Shown here: one piece after another, positions 8,524-15,737 of the stretch
Layout: each line of letters opens with the position of its first letter
Position numbering within the stretch: the first letter of the stretch is position 1
From: Seohaeicola saemankumensis
Lineage (GTDB): Bacteria; Pseudomonadota; Alphaproteobacteria; Rhodobacterales; Rhodobacteraceae
NCBI RefSeq assembly: GCF_042678485.1
Contig: NZ_JBHTKR010000002.1
Coordinates: forward strand, 496,001 to 560,000
Direction of reading: 5' to 3'
DNA length: 64,000 bases
The notes under the pieces: model-generated
Database searches by the model: none
What the model was told of the DNA's origin: nothing
Seen by the model: the letters and a program-made list of their open reading frames with translations, nothing else
Translations under genes and position numbers: made by a program

Positions 8524-8940
8524 ATGGATTTCACGGGCTTCACCGGCGAGGGTTTTCGCGCGTTTCGGGACAGTGACCGTCCCGGTCCCATTCACATGAT
8601 CAACCTGGTGCGTCTGCATGAACGTGCGCGTTATGACGATGGGCGGTTGGCGACCGGGGCTGAAGCCTATGCCGCTTATGGGCAGGGAGCGGCCCCCGTA
8701 TTGGCCCGGTTGGGAGGGCGTATCGTCTGGCGCGGGTCCATGGAGTTGATGCTGATCGGACCGGCATCCGAACAGTGGGATCTGTGCTTCATCGCCGAAT
8801 ACCCGTCGGTGGCGGCTTTTGTCGAGATGATCAAGGACCCGGATTATCGTGCGGCGATGGTGCATCGGCAGGCCGCCGTGGCGGATAGCCGGCTGATCCG
8901 CACCGCGCCCTTGCCCTTGGGCGACAATTTCGCGGGCTGA
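8524..8940 (+). CDS. DUF1330 family protein
   Basis: This 138-residue protein has the ferredoxin-like DUF1330 pattern: PIHMINLVRLHERARY near residue 21, then EAYAAYGQGAAPVLARLGGRIVWRG, and a C-terminal AEYPSVAAFVEMIKDPDYRAAMVHRQAAVADSRLI (paraphrased by position, about 88-122). Related proteins are small dimeric alpha+beta-barrel folds of unknown enzymatic role. A purine-rich GAAGGGGGC precedes the ATG. It stands alone between two terminators. The function is unknown, and no neighbour suggests one. Confidence 0.8.
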   Translation: MDFTGFTGEGFRAFRDSDRPGPIHMINLVRLHERARYDDGRLATGAEAYAAYGQGAAPVLARLGGRIVWRGSMELMLIGPASEQWDLCFIAEYPSVAAFVEMIKDPDYRAAMVHRQAAVADSRLIRTAPLPLGDNFAG

Positions 8941-8970
8941 TCGGGCGGCTGATCAGCGCAAGCCATGAAA

Positions 8971-8999
8971 AAACCGCGCAGGGTGGGCCTGCGCGGTTT
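8971..8999 (-). terminator. bidirectional intrinsic terminator (DUF1330 gene / rpsF-rpsR-rplI)
   Basis: The 12-bp arms AAACCGCGCAGG and CCTGCGCGGTTT enclose a five-base loop. An A-run on the left supplies the U-tract for the ribosomal operon on the minus strand. It lies between convergent genes, 31 bp past the rplI stop. Confidence 0.85.
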
Positions 9000-9030
9000 C
9001 CAAGGTAAGGTGTCTTGCGACAGATGGGCC

Positions 9031-9615
9031 TTAGCGGCCCATGTCCTCACCGTCTTCGTTCGCGGCACCGATCTCATCGAAGAGTTCGGAGATTTCGAAT
9101 TCCGCTTCGGCTTCGGCTTCGGCGGCCAGTTCCTGGATCGATTTGCCCGCGGCCTGCAGTTCCGCCTCTTCGGCGGAACGGGCAACGTTCAGCTGGATCG
9201 TCACTTCGACTTCGGGGTGCAGCGTGACGGACACGTCATGCAGGCCCAGATCCTTGATCGGACGAGTCAGTACGATCTGCTTGCGATCGACGGTAAAGCC
9301 ACCTGCTTCGGCTGCTTCGGCCGCATCGCGCGGCGTGACCGACCCGTAAAGCGCGCCGCCATCAGAGGCAGAGCGAATCACGATGAAGGTCTGACCGGCC
9401 AGGCGTGCGCCCAGTGCTTCGGCTTCCTTGCGGGTTTCCAGGTTGTTTGCTTCCAGCTGCGCCTTGCGGGCTTCGAAATCGGCGATGTTACGCTCGGAGG
9501 CGGTCAGCGCCTTGCCCTGGGGCAGCAGGTAGTTGCGTGCGAAACCGGACTTGACGGACACGACATCGCCCATCTGGCCCAGCTTGGCCACGCGCTCAAG
9601 AAGGATTACTTGCAT
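9031..9615 (-). CDS. rplI: 50S ribosomal protein L9
   Basis: This 194-residue L9 binds 23S rRNA domain V at the base of the L1 stalk. The N-terminal domain MQVILLERVAKLGQMGDVVSV with GFARNYLLPQGKA is canonical, and the connecting helix and C-terminal domain (GSVTPRDAAEA, PIKDLGLHDVSV) follow. It is about 45 residues longer than the usual ~150. The extra tail is acidic, with an alternating AEAEAEAEFE run and an EDGEDMGR end. Such tails are common in this family of bacteria. It is last in the rpsF-rpsR-rplI operon, 12 bp after rpsR. Confidence 0.97.
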   Translation of the reverse strand: MQVILLERVAKLGQMGDVVSVKSGFARNYLLPQGKALTASERNIADFEARKAQLEANNLETRKEAEALGARLAGQTFIVIRSASDGGALYGSVTPRDAAEAAEAGGFTVDRKQIVLTRPIKDLGLHDVSVTLHPEVEVTIQLNVARSAEEAELQAAGKSIQELAAEAEAEAEFEISELFDEIGAANEDGEDMGR

Positions 9616-9627
9616 CTGCTTTTCTCC

Positions 9628-9855
9628 TTACTTCACGGCATAGGGCAGCAGGGCGAGGAAGCGGGCGCGCTTGATGGCGCGCGACAGTTCACGCTGCTTC
9701 TTTGCCGAAACGGCGGTGATGCGGGACGGTACGATCTTGCCACGCTCGGAAATGTAGCGCTGCAGCAGACGGGTGTCCTTGTAGTCGATCGCGGGAGCAT
9801 TGTCGCCCGAGAAGGGGCAGACCTTGCGGCGACGGAAAAACGGTTTTGTAGCCAT
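9628..9855 (-). CDS. rpsR: 30S ribosomal protein S18
   Basis: This 75-residue basic protein carries the S18 signature: RRRKVCPFSG, IDYKDTRLLQRYISERGKIVPSRITAVSAKKQRELSRAIKRARFLALLPY (positions 24-73). S18 pairs with S6 on the 16S rRNA platform. The gene sits between rpsF and rplI in the standard order. Its length is normal and its ribosome-binding site (AGGACG) lies about eight bases before the ATG. Confidence 0.98.
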   Translation of the reverse strand: MATKPFFRRRKVCPFSGDNAPAIDYKDTRLLQRYISERGKIVPSRITAVSAKKQRELSRAIKRARFLALLPYAVK

Positions 9856-9884
9856 GGTTTAGCGTCCTTTGTTCTGGCGTATGA

Positions 9885-10316
9885 TCAACGGCGTTCGCGG
9901 CGTTCGCCGCGGTCACCGCGATCGGGGCGGTCACCACGGTCGCCACGGTCCGGGCGGTCGCCACGGTCGGGCCGGTCGCCACGATCACGATCGTCGCGCT
10001 TCTGCATCTGCACCGAGGGGCCTGCGACATGTTCATCGACCTTGATGGTCAGAACGCGCATGACATCGTCATGCAGGCGCATCAGGCGCTCCATCTCCTG
10101 CACGGCGGTGGCCGGTGCATCGGTGCGCAGAAGGGCATAGTGACCCTTGCGGTTCTTGTTGATCTTGTAGGCCATCGTCTTGACGCCCCAGTATTCGCTG
10201 TCCACGACGGAACCGCCGTTATCAGCAAGAACTGTGCCGAAATGTTCGATGAGACCCTCGGCCTGCGTGTTGGACAGGTCCTGGCGGGAAATGAAGACAT
10301 GCTCGTAAAGCGGCAT
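9885..10316 (-). CDS. rpsF: 30S ribosomal protein S6 with Arg-Gly-Asp-rich tail
   Basis: This 143-residue S6 starts MPLYEHVFISRQDLSNTQ and contains the conserved YWGVKTMAYKINKNRKGHYALL core that contacts S18. The last ~35 residues are a low-complexity tail built from RGDRPD-like units (DRGDRPDRGDRPDRGD, then RGDRGERRERR). In E. coli the S6 tail is acidic and glutamylated by RimK; this one is mixed charge. The ATG at 10316 has GGAG five bases upstream, so I preferred it to a GTG two codons earlier. It is first in the operon and follows a good promoter at 10420-10448. Confidence 0.97.
   Translation of the reverse strand: MPLYEHVFISRQDLSNTQAEGLIEHFGTVLADNGGSVVDSEYWGVKTMAYKINKNRKGHYALLRTDAPATAVQEMERLMRLHDDVMRVLTIKVDEHVAGPSVQMQKRDDRDRGDRPDRGDRPDRGDRGDRPDRGDRGERRERR
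9893..10002. repeat. in-gene short tandem repeat coding the S6 tail
   Basis: The 3' end of rpsF is made of imperfect 9- and 15-bp units around GGTCGCCACGG (minus-strand sense encodes RGDRPD). The unit phase keeps the reading frame, so length changes would add or remove whole residues. Confidence 0.7.
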
Positions 10317-10419
10317 GTGCACTCCTTGTTTTTCAAGCGCATTTCATAGGAGGGCCGATCCTTCCGCGACCCATCCACGAGAGACTGCGCGGTTCAACGA
10401 AACTGCGGAAGGAACGCGG

Positions 10420-10448
10420 CCTATACGATGGTTCGCCTTGCATGGCAA
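10420..10448 (-). promoter_or_regulatory. sigma-70 type promoter for rpsF-rpsR-rplI
   Basis: Read on the minus strand, TTGCCA (-35) and TATAGG (-10) are separated by 17 bp. The start would fall about 100 bp before the rpsF ATG, leaving a leader long enough for ribosomal-protein autoregulation. I could not confirm an S6:S18 binding motif by eye. Confidence 0.6.
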
Positions 10449-10615
10449 GCACCAAGGCCGCTTTTGGGGCCATGTCGCGGCGGGCGCCCGCGGCATGGTG
10501 CTTTGGGCTGTCGGAAACCGGCCCGGCAAGCGTCTTGACCCGAGTTCAGCGGATTTGTGCCGCACTGCTGCCTTTATTGCATCGAACAATGCAGCAATAG
10601 CACGGAGGATGTGAG

Positions 10616-11131
10616 ATGGTTTCTTTTTCAGACGTTTTGCCAGTGAAGTCTATTCTTTCGCCTGCAACGGCGGGTGCGACCAAGGGACAGGCTGCACCGG
10701 AAAGGGCGCCCCGACATGGCTGGCGCGCGGTATCAGGCCTGTCGCGTTTCATCGGTGTCGTTCTGATGCTGGCCGCGGTCGGTGTCTGGCTGATCTCGGC
10801 GCCCCTCATGGATGCACAGATGATGCTGCTGCGGCTTGGGGTGTCGGTCTTGTTCATGTGTCTGGGGCTGGTTCTTCTGCACGCGGGTCGCCGGACCGCG
10901 CGTGACGAAATCCATCTGGACCGGCGCGCCGGAGAGTTGCGCCACATCCGGCGCGGCCATGACGGCATCGGCCGGGTTCGTCAGAGGATCACCCTGAACA
11001 AGCTGACCGAGGTCGTGATCGACGAGGACCGCCTTCTGCTGCGGGGGGATTGCGGCCAGATCCTGCTGGAACTGTCCGGGCTGGAACGCGACCAGTTGCT
11101 GTCGCTGCAAAAGCAGGTGCAATCGGTCTGA
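10616..11131 (+). CDS. hypothetical inner-membrane protein with two TM helices
   Basis: This 171-residue protein has a basic N-terminus, two hydrophobic helices (about 45-65 and 71-89), and a soluble C-terminal domain of ~80 residues with many Arg, Leu and Asp residues. The layout resembles small bacterial proteins with a membrane hairpin and a PH-like cytosolic domain, but I do not recognise the family. GGAGG is six bases upstream of the ATG. A weak inverted repeat at 11141-11170 (AACCCCG / CGGGGTT) follows the gene and may end the transcript. Neighbours give no functional hint. Confidence 0.65.
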   Translation: MVSFSDVLPVKSILSPATAGATKGQAAPERAPRHGWRAVSGLSRFIGVVLMLAAVGVWLISAPLMDAQMMLLRLGVSVLFMCLGLVLLHAGRRTARDEIHLDRRAGELRHIRRGHDGIGRVRQRITLNKLTEVVIDEDRLLLRGDCGQILLELSGLERDQLLSLQKQVQSV

Positions 11132-11275
11132 CCCTTCGGCAACCCCGACATCCGCACAACTTCCGGGGTTGTTCATCTTCTCACAGGGTATGTGGTTTCC
11201 TGCGGAGTTGCCGTGGCGGCAAAAGGCAGCAACTTGAGGGCTTGTTCAAACCGATCCTCAAGGAGATGATCCCAG

Positions 11276-11857
11276 ATGAAGACCACGCTTGCCGCCCTCG
11301 GACTTGCCGCCGCACTGACCGCAGCACCGGCATTTGCCGCGCCTGAAAAGTACATGCTGGATTCCAGCCACAGCCAGATCCTGTTTTCCTACAACCACCT
11401 GGGCTACTCCACGACCTGGGGCATGTTCTCGGGCTTTGCCGGCGAGATCATGTTCGACCAGGAAGACCCCGCCAATTCAAGCGTGACCGTGTCCATGCCG
11501 GTCATGTCGATGCTGACCGGATGGGAAGAGCGTTTCGCGCATTTCATGTCCGCTGATTTCTTCGGCGCTACCGAGGACGAGATGGTGACCTTCACGTCCA
11601 CCGGTATCGAAGTGACCGGCGACAACACCGCCCTGATCACCGGCGATCTAACCCTGAACGGTGTGACCAAGGCCGTCGTGCTGGACGCCAAACTGAACCA
11701 GGTCGGCGAGCACCCGATGGCGAAGCAGCCCTGGGCCGGTTTCGATGCCACCACGACCGTGCTGCGCAGCGATTTCAACGTCGGCGCTTTCGCACCCTTC
11801 GTCAGCGACGAAGTGACGATCCAGATCTCGATCGAGGCCATGAAAGCCGCTGAATAA
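11276..11857 (+). CDS. periplasmic YceI family protein
   Basis: This 193-residue protein has a signal peptide (MKTTLAALGLAAALTAAPAFA, cleavage after residue 21), so it is exported. The mature part begins with YMLDSSHSQILFSYNHLGYS, the standard first strands of the YceI lipocalin-like barrel. It continues with F-A-H-F-MSADFFGA and GDLTLNGVTKAV. YceI proteins bind long isoprenoids such as polyprenyl phosphate or quinone-like lipids. It faces, tail to tail, a cytochrome b561 gene that ends in a second YceI domain, which suggests a shared redox or lipid role. AAGGAG lies ten bases before the ATG. Confidence 0.93.
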   Translation: MKTTLAALGLAAALTAAPAFAAPEKYMLDSSHSQILFSYNHLGYSTTWGMFSGFAGEIMFDQEDPANSSVTVSMPVMSMLTGWEERFAHFMSADFFGATEDEMVTFTSTGIEVTGDNTALITGDLTLNGVTKAVVLDAKLNQVGEHPMAKQPWAGFDATTTVLRSDFNVGAFAPFVSDEVTIQISIEAMKAAE

Positions 11858-11881
11858 TCGGCTTTCTCCCGACCAATGACA

Positions 11882-11913
11882 AAAGGCCGCCGGACATCTC
11901 CGGCGGCCTTTTT
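11882..11913 (+). terminator. bidirectional intrinsic terminator between the two YceI genes
   Basis: A perfect 13-bp stem (AAAGGCCGCCGGA / TCCGGCGGCCTTT) with a four-base loop and T-runs at both ends lies between the convergent genes. Confidence 0.9.
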
Positions 11914-11937
11914 CATGGTTTGCGATACGATGCCGGA

Positions 11938-13158
11938 TCAGTTGGCGGCAGGCATGCGCTGCGCTGTCAGGTTCACCGTGATGTCGACGCCGAAGGCCAG
12001 GGTGCTTTCCTCGGTGACGCTGCCGCCGATACCGAAATCGCGGCGGTCCAGTGTCAGTGATCCGGTCATCTGCGCCTGATCGTCCGTCACCACCAGATCA
12101 AAGGGCAGGGCGACCGGCACGGCATTATCCTTGATCGTCAAGGTCCCGTCCGCCACGAACCCCTGGTCGCGGCGCAGGATGTCACCTTCGAACACGGCGC
12201 GTGGATGTGTCGCCTGATCGAAGAAATCCCCGCCCATCGCCTGTCCGGTCACCGTCCCAAGCGAGAGGGACGCGATCGTGATCTCGACCCTGACGCGGCC
12301 GTTCACCTCTTGCGCGGGGTCGTCGGCAAAGCTGATCTGTGCGCTCCAGTCCGTGAACTGTCCGGTGACCGGGCTGCCCATCTGGCGGATCGCCAGGGCC
12401 AGCGTGCCCTCCTGGACCTGCCAATCGCCGGGCGCGGCGGTCGTGGCTGCGACAGGCGCCGGCCTGTTGACGTTGATCAGCGCCGGGGCCGCCCCCGCCG
12501 TGATGATGCCAAGCCAGATGACCCCCGCGGCCAGCAGCGGCAGCGCATGGCCCGGTTGCGCCGCGCTGGGGCTTTGACGCACGTTTGCGCGCGGCAGCAT
12601 CCGGCGCAGGGTGTCGTCACGGTCGATCAGATGGTGTTTCAGCGCGCCGCCGACATGCAGCAGAATCGCGACAATCAGCACGCGGGAAGACAGGAAATGG
12701 ACGGTGGTCGCCGCATCCGCGACGACGGTGCTTTGCGGCACGAAGGGCAGGGTCTGGCCCAGCGGCCACCAGATCGGGGCGAACCCGGTGGTGGCGGCAT
12801 GATGAACCCAGCCTGAAAGCGGTGTCATCAGCATGGCCCCGTAGAGCAGCCAGTGAACGATGCCGGCCAGCGTCGCCTCGGCCGGGCGGGCGCCGTTCAG
12901 CAGGCCGGGACGGGGTTGCCTCAGCGCCCAGAGAATGCGCCCCAGCGCGGTCAGGAAGGCCGCGATGCCGATGGTCTTGTGCAACGAGAACAGCAGCGTG
13001 GCCTCTACGATCAGCGCGGTCTCGCCCGCGGCGATCCTGTGCGCCAGATCGGTTGCGATCAGGCCCAGCGGAATCGCGGTCAGGATCAGCAATGCTGTCA
13101 GCCAGTGAAATGTCTTGGCGACGCTGCCGTAAGTCTGGACGGTGTTGGTGCGGGGCAT
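11938..13158 (-). CDS. cytochrome b561 domain fused to YceI domain
   Basis: This 406-residue membrane protein joins two modules. Residues ~1-185 are a cytochrome b561/YodB-type di-heme four-helix domain: YGSVAKTFHWLTALL supplies a heme histidine, and LHKTIGIAAFLTALGRILWA, HWLLYGAMLMTPLSGWVHH and VAILLHVGGALKHH supply the rest. After one more membrane helix (~200-225) comes a periplasmic YceI barrel from about residue 240 (GDWQVQEGTLALAIRQ ... LTLDRRDFGIGG). The architecture suggests electron transfer between quinone and a YceI-bound ligand. GAGGAG precedes the chosen ATG. An in-frame upstream extension of 41 codons has no homology and was dropped. Confidence 0.9.
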   Translation of the reverse strand: MPRTNTVQTYGSVAKTFHWLTALLILTAIPLGLIATDLAHRIAAGETALIVEATLLFSLHKTIGIAAFLTALGRILWALRQPRPGLLNGARPAEATLAGIVHWLLYGAMLMTPLSGWVHHAATTGFAPIWWPLGQTLPFVPQSTVVADAATTVHFLSSRVLIVAILLHVGGALKHHLIDRDDTLRRMLPRANVRQSPSAAQPGHALPLLAAGVIWLGIITAGAAPALINVNRPAPVAATTAAPGDWQVQEGTLALAIRQMGSPVTGQFTDWSAQISFADDPAQEVNGRVRVEITIASLSLGTVTGQAMGGDFFDQATHPRAVFEGDILRRDQGFVADGTLTIKDNAVPVALPFDLVVTDDQAQMTGSLTLDRRDFGIGGSVTEESTLAFGVDITVNLTAQRMPAAN

Positions 13159-13250
13159 GGGGGGCTCCTCTGCGCGGTTACACGAGGAGGAATTTAGGTG
13201 ACGCAGGCCGCGGGTCCAATCTGCCCGACCGCACAGTCTACGTGCGGCAA

Positions 13251-13289
13251 TGCGCTGGGGCGTTGCGCTGGGGCGTTGCACCGGGGCGC
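13251..13289. repeat. 13-bp tandem repeat (2 exact + 1 degenerate copy)
   Basis: TGCGCTGGGGCGT occurs twice without a gap, followed by the variant TGCACCGGGGCGC. It lies in the space between the divergent cytochrome b561 and fabD genes. Confidence 0.85.
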
Positions 13290-13371
13290 CGGGCGCGTTA
13301 TTCGGGCCCTATGGGATCAAAATGACCGCGCAGGGCCAGGCGCCAGGACACGGCAGGACGGAGGGGACAGG

Positions 13372-14310
13372 ATGAGCAGAGCCTATGTATTTCCAGGCCA
13401 GGGCGCGCAGGCCATCGGCATGGGACGCGACCTGGCACAGGCCTATCCCGCGGCCAATGCCGTGTTCGAAGAGGTGGACGACGCCCTGGGCGAGAAACTG
13501 TCCGCCCTGATCTGGGAGGGCGAGCAGGACGCGCTGACCTTGACCCAGAACGCCCAACCCGCGCTGATGGCCACATCCATTGCCGTGATGCGCGCGCTGG
13601 AGGCAGAGGGCGTCAAGGTAACGGATGCGGCTTTCGTGGCGGGGCATTCGCTGGGCGAATATTCCGCGCTGGCGGCCGCAGGCGCACTGAGCGTGGCGGA
13701 TGCCGCGCGTCTGCTGCGGATGCGCGGGCGCGCCATGCAGGAGGCGGTGCCGGTCGGCGTCGGGGCGATGGCGGCGTTGCTGGGTCTGGATTTCGACACT
13801 GCGCGCGCGGTCGCGGATGAGGCGGCACAGGGCCAGGTCTGCCAGGCGGCGAATGACAATGATCCGGCGCAGGTCGTGATCTCGGGCCACAAGGCTGCCG
13901 TGGAGCGCGCGGTCGAGATCGCGCGCGGCAAGGGCGCCAAGCGCGCCGTGATCCTGCCGGTAAGCGCACCCTTTCATTGCGCCCTGATGCAGCCCGCGGC
14001 AGAGGTCATGCGCGCGGCGCTGGCGGAGGTGACGTTGAATGCCCCCGCCGTGCCGCTGGTGGCCAATGTGCGCGCCGAGGCGGTCAGCGACCCCGACCTG
14101 ATCCGGGCCTTGCTGGTCGAGCAGGTGACAGGCTCGGTCCGCTGGCGCGAAAGCGTGATGTGGATGGCGGCGGAAGGTGTGACCGAAGCGTGGGAAGTGG
14201 GGGCAGGCAAGGCGCTGACAGGCATGATCCGCCGGATCGTGCGCGAGATGGAATGCCGCGCCATCGGCACCCCCGAAGACGTGGCCGCAGCGCTTGCTGC
14301 CCCCAATTGA
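13372..14310 (+). CDS. fabD: malonyl-CoA:ACP transacylase
   Basis: This 312-residue enzyme loads malonate from CoA onto acyl carrier protein at the start of fatty acid synthesis. It has the N-terminal YVFPGQGAQAIGMG loop, the nucleophile elbow GHSLGEYSAL with Ser93, and the APFHCALMQPA segment holding the catalytic histidine. Its length is normal. The ATG is preceded by GGAGGGGACAGG. fabG follows after nine bases, and acpP and fabF are next, giving the usual fab cluster. An in-frame upstream extension to 13198 lacks homology. Confidence 0.97.
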   Translation: MSRAYVFPGQGAQAIGMGRDLAQAYPAANAVFEEVDDALGEKLSALIWEGEQDALTLTQNAQPALMATSIAVMRALEAEGVKVTDAAFVAGHSLGEYSALAAAGALSVADAARLLRMRGRAMQEAVPVGVGAMAALLGLDFDTARAVADEAAQGQVCQAANDNDPAQVVISGHKAAVERAVEIARGKGAKRAVILPVSAPFHCALMQPAAEVMRAALAEVTLNAPAVPLVANVRAEAVSDPDLIRALLVEQVTGSVRWRESVMWMAAEGVTEAWEVGAGKALTGMIRRIVREMECRAIGTPEDVAAALAAPN

Positions 14311-14319
14311 GGATAAGAC

Positions 14320-15057
14320 ATGTTTGATCTGACAGGAAAATGCGCGCTGATCACCGGCGCATCTGGTGGTATCGGCGGCGCGATTGCCCATGCGCTGCAT
14401 GGCGCGGGCGCGACCGTGGCGCTGTCCGGCACGCGGGTAGAGCCGCTTGAGGCGCTGGCCGCCGAGCTGGGTAGCCGCGCGCATGTGCTGCCCTGCAACC
14501 TGAGCGATGCCGCCGCCGTCGAGGCGCTTCCGAAGCAGGCGATCGAGGCGATGGGTGCTGTGGATATCCTGGTCAACAATGCAGGCATCACCCGCGACCA
14601 GATCTTCATGCGCATGTCGGATGACGAATGGCAAAGCGTTCTGGATGTGAACCTGACCTCGACCATGCGTCTGTGCCGTGGCGTGATGCGCCCGATGATG
14701 AAGGCACGCTGGGGCCGGATCATCAACATCTCGTCCATCGTCGGCGCGACCGGCAATCCGGGGCAGGCGAATTACGCGGCCTCGAAGGCCGGCATGGTGG
14801 GGATGACGAAATCCATCGCCTATGAGGTGGCCAGCCGTGGAATCACCGCCAACGCGGTCGCCCCCGGTTTCATCGCGACGGCCATGACCGACAAGCTGAA
14901 CGACGATCAGAAGGCCGCGATCAACACCAAGATCCCGGCCGCGCGCATGGGCGCGCCCGAGGAAATCGCGGCGGCCGTGCTTTACCTTGCCAGCCCCGAG
15001 GCGGGTTATGTCACTGGTACGACACTGCATGTGAACGGCGGGATGGCGATGATCTGA
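14320..15057 (+). CDS. fabG: 3-oxoacyl-ACP reductase
   Basis: This 245-residue short-chain dehydrogenase reduces 3-oxoacyl-ACP with NADPH. The cofactor motif TGASGGIG is at residues 11-18, NNAG follows in strand 4, and the catalytic Tyr152 and Lys156 lie in YAASKAG with the upstream Ser in NISSIVG. The C-terminal YVTGTTLHVNGGMAM is typical for FabG. It is spaced nine bases from fabD, so the two are translated from one message. A GC-rich hairpin without a T-run follows the stop codon. Confidence 0.97.
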   Translation: MFDLTGKCALITGASGGIGGAIAHALHGAGATVALSGTRVEPLEALAAELGSRAHVLPCNLSDAAAVEALPKQAIEAMGAVDILVNNAGITRDQIFMRMSDDEWQSVLDVNLTSTMRLCRGVMRPMMKARWGRIINISSIVGATGNPGQANYAASKAGMVGMTKSIAYEVASRGITANAVAPGFIATAMTDKLNDDQKAAINTKIPAARMGAPEEIAAAVLYLASPEAGYVTGTTLHVNGGMAMI

Positions 15058-15099
15058 TCCCGCGCTGTCCCCGTCCTGTGCGGGGCGCGGGGAAAGCGT

Positions 15100-15127
15100 T
15101 TGCCAATGGCGCACCATGTGCTATAGG
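15100..15127 (+). promoter_or_regulatory. sigma-70 type promoter for acpP
   Basis: TTGCCA and TATAGG are separated by 16 bp. The predicted start near 15134 leaves a ~150-nt leader containing a 7-bp hairpin (GGGCGCC / GGCGCCC, 15145-15164). The hexamers match those of the rpsF promoter. Confidence 0.6.
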
Positions 15128-15284
15128 CCACGCAGATTTGCCGGGGGCGCCGTTTCAGGCGCCCTTGGACGTCCTGCCTTGCGGGATGACGAGCCGCCCG
15201 ATACACAGGGCATCACGAAGTGCCGCGCCTTCGGGCAAGGGCAGATAAATGGGCAAAGCGCCCGAACGGTATGAGGACTTGGAC

Positions 15285-15518
15285 ATGAGCGATATCGCAG
15301 ACCGCGTGAAGAAGATCGTGGTGGAACATCTGGGTGTGGACGAGGACAAGGTTGTCGAGAACGCTTCGTTCATCGACGATCTGGGTGCTGACAGCCTGGA
15401 TACGGTCGAACTGGTGATGGCCTTCGAAGAGGAATTCGGCATCGAGATTCCCGACGACGCGGCAGAAACCATCCAGTCCTTCGGCGACGCGGTGAAATTC
15501 ATCACCGAAGCCTCCTGA
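15285..15518 (+). CDS. acpP: acyl carrier protein
   Basis: This 77-residue acidic four-helix protein carries acyl chains on a 4'-phosphopantetheine arm. Ser37 in GADSLDTVEL is the attachment site. It starts MSDIADRVKKIVVEHLGVDE. GAGGA lies seven bases before the ATG; a longer frame back to 15249 has no homology. It has its own promoter and is followed by a strong terminator, so it can be made in excess of the fab enzymes around it. Confidence 0.98.
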   Translation: MSDIADRVKKIVVEHLGVDEDKVVENASFIDDLGADSLDTVELVMAFEEEFGIEIPDDAAETIQSFGDAVKFITEAS

Positions 15519-15545
15519 GGCGCGACGCATCTTAGAAAAATAAAG

Positions 15546-15574
15546 AACCCCTGTCCGTCGGACGGGGGTTTTTT
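15546..15574 (+). terminator. intrinsic terminator after acpP
   Basis: An 11-bp stem (AACCCCTGTCC / GGACGGGGGTT, one G-T pair) with a three-base loop is followed by a run of six T, 28 bp after the acpP stop. Confidence 0.85.
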
Positions 15575-15737
15575 CATTGGCGCGCCAGAGTATTGTGTCA
15601 GTCTGCAGCCATTGCTCAATCTGCGCGCAGGGGGCTGCCGGGTTCCGCATCGTCGCGGGGCGTGCGTTCTCCTGCTCTTGCTCATGGGGGGGAAGGCGCG
15701 CTATGAGCACGAAGGAACATGAGGGAAGGGGTTTGTC

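Noticed and set aside
10568..10606. TGC-rich inverted repeat before the 10616 gene as a PhaR-type operator
   Set aside because: The repeat is imperfect and the downstream gene is not a phasin or PHA gene.
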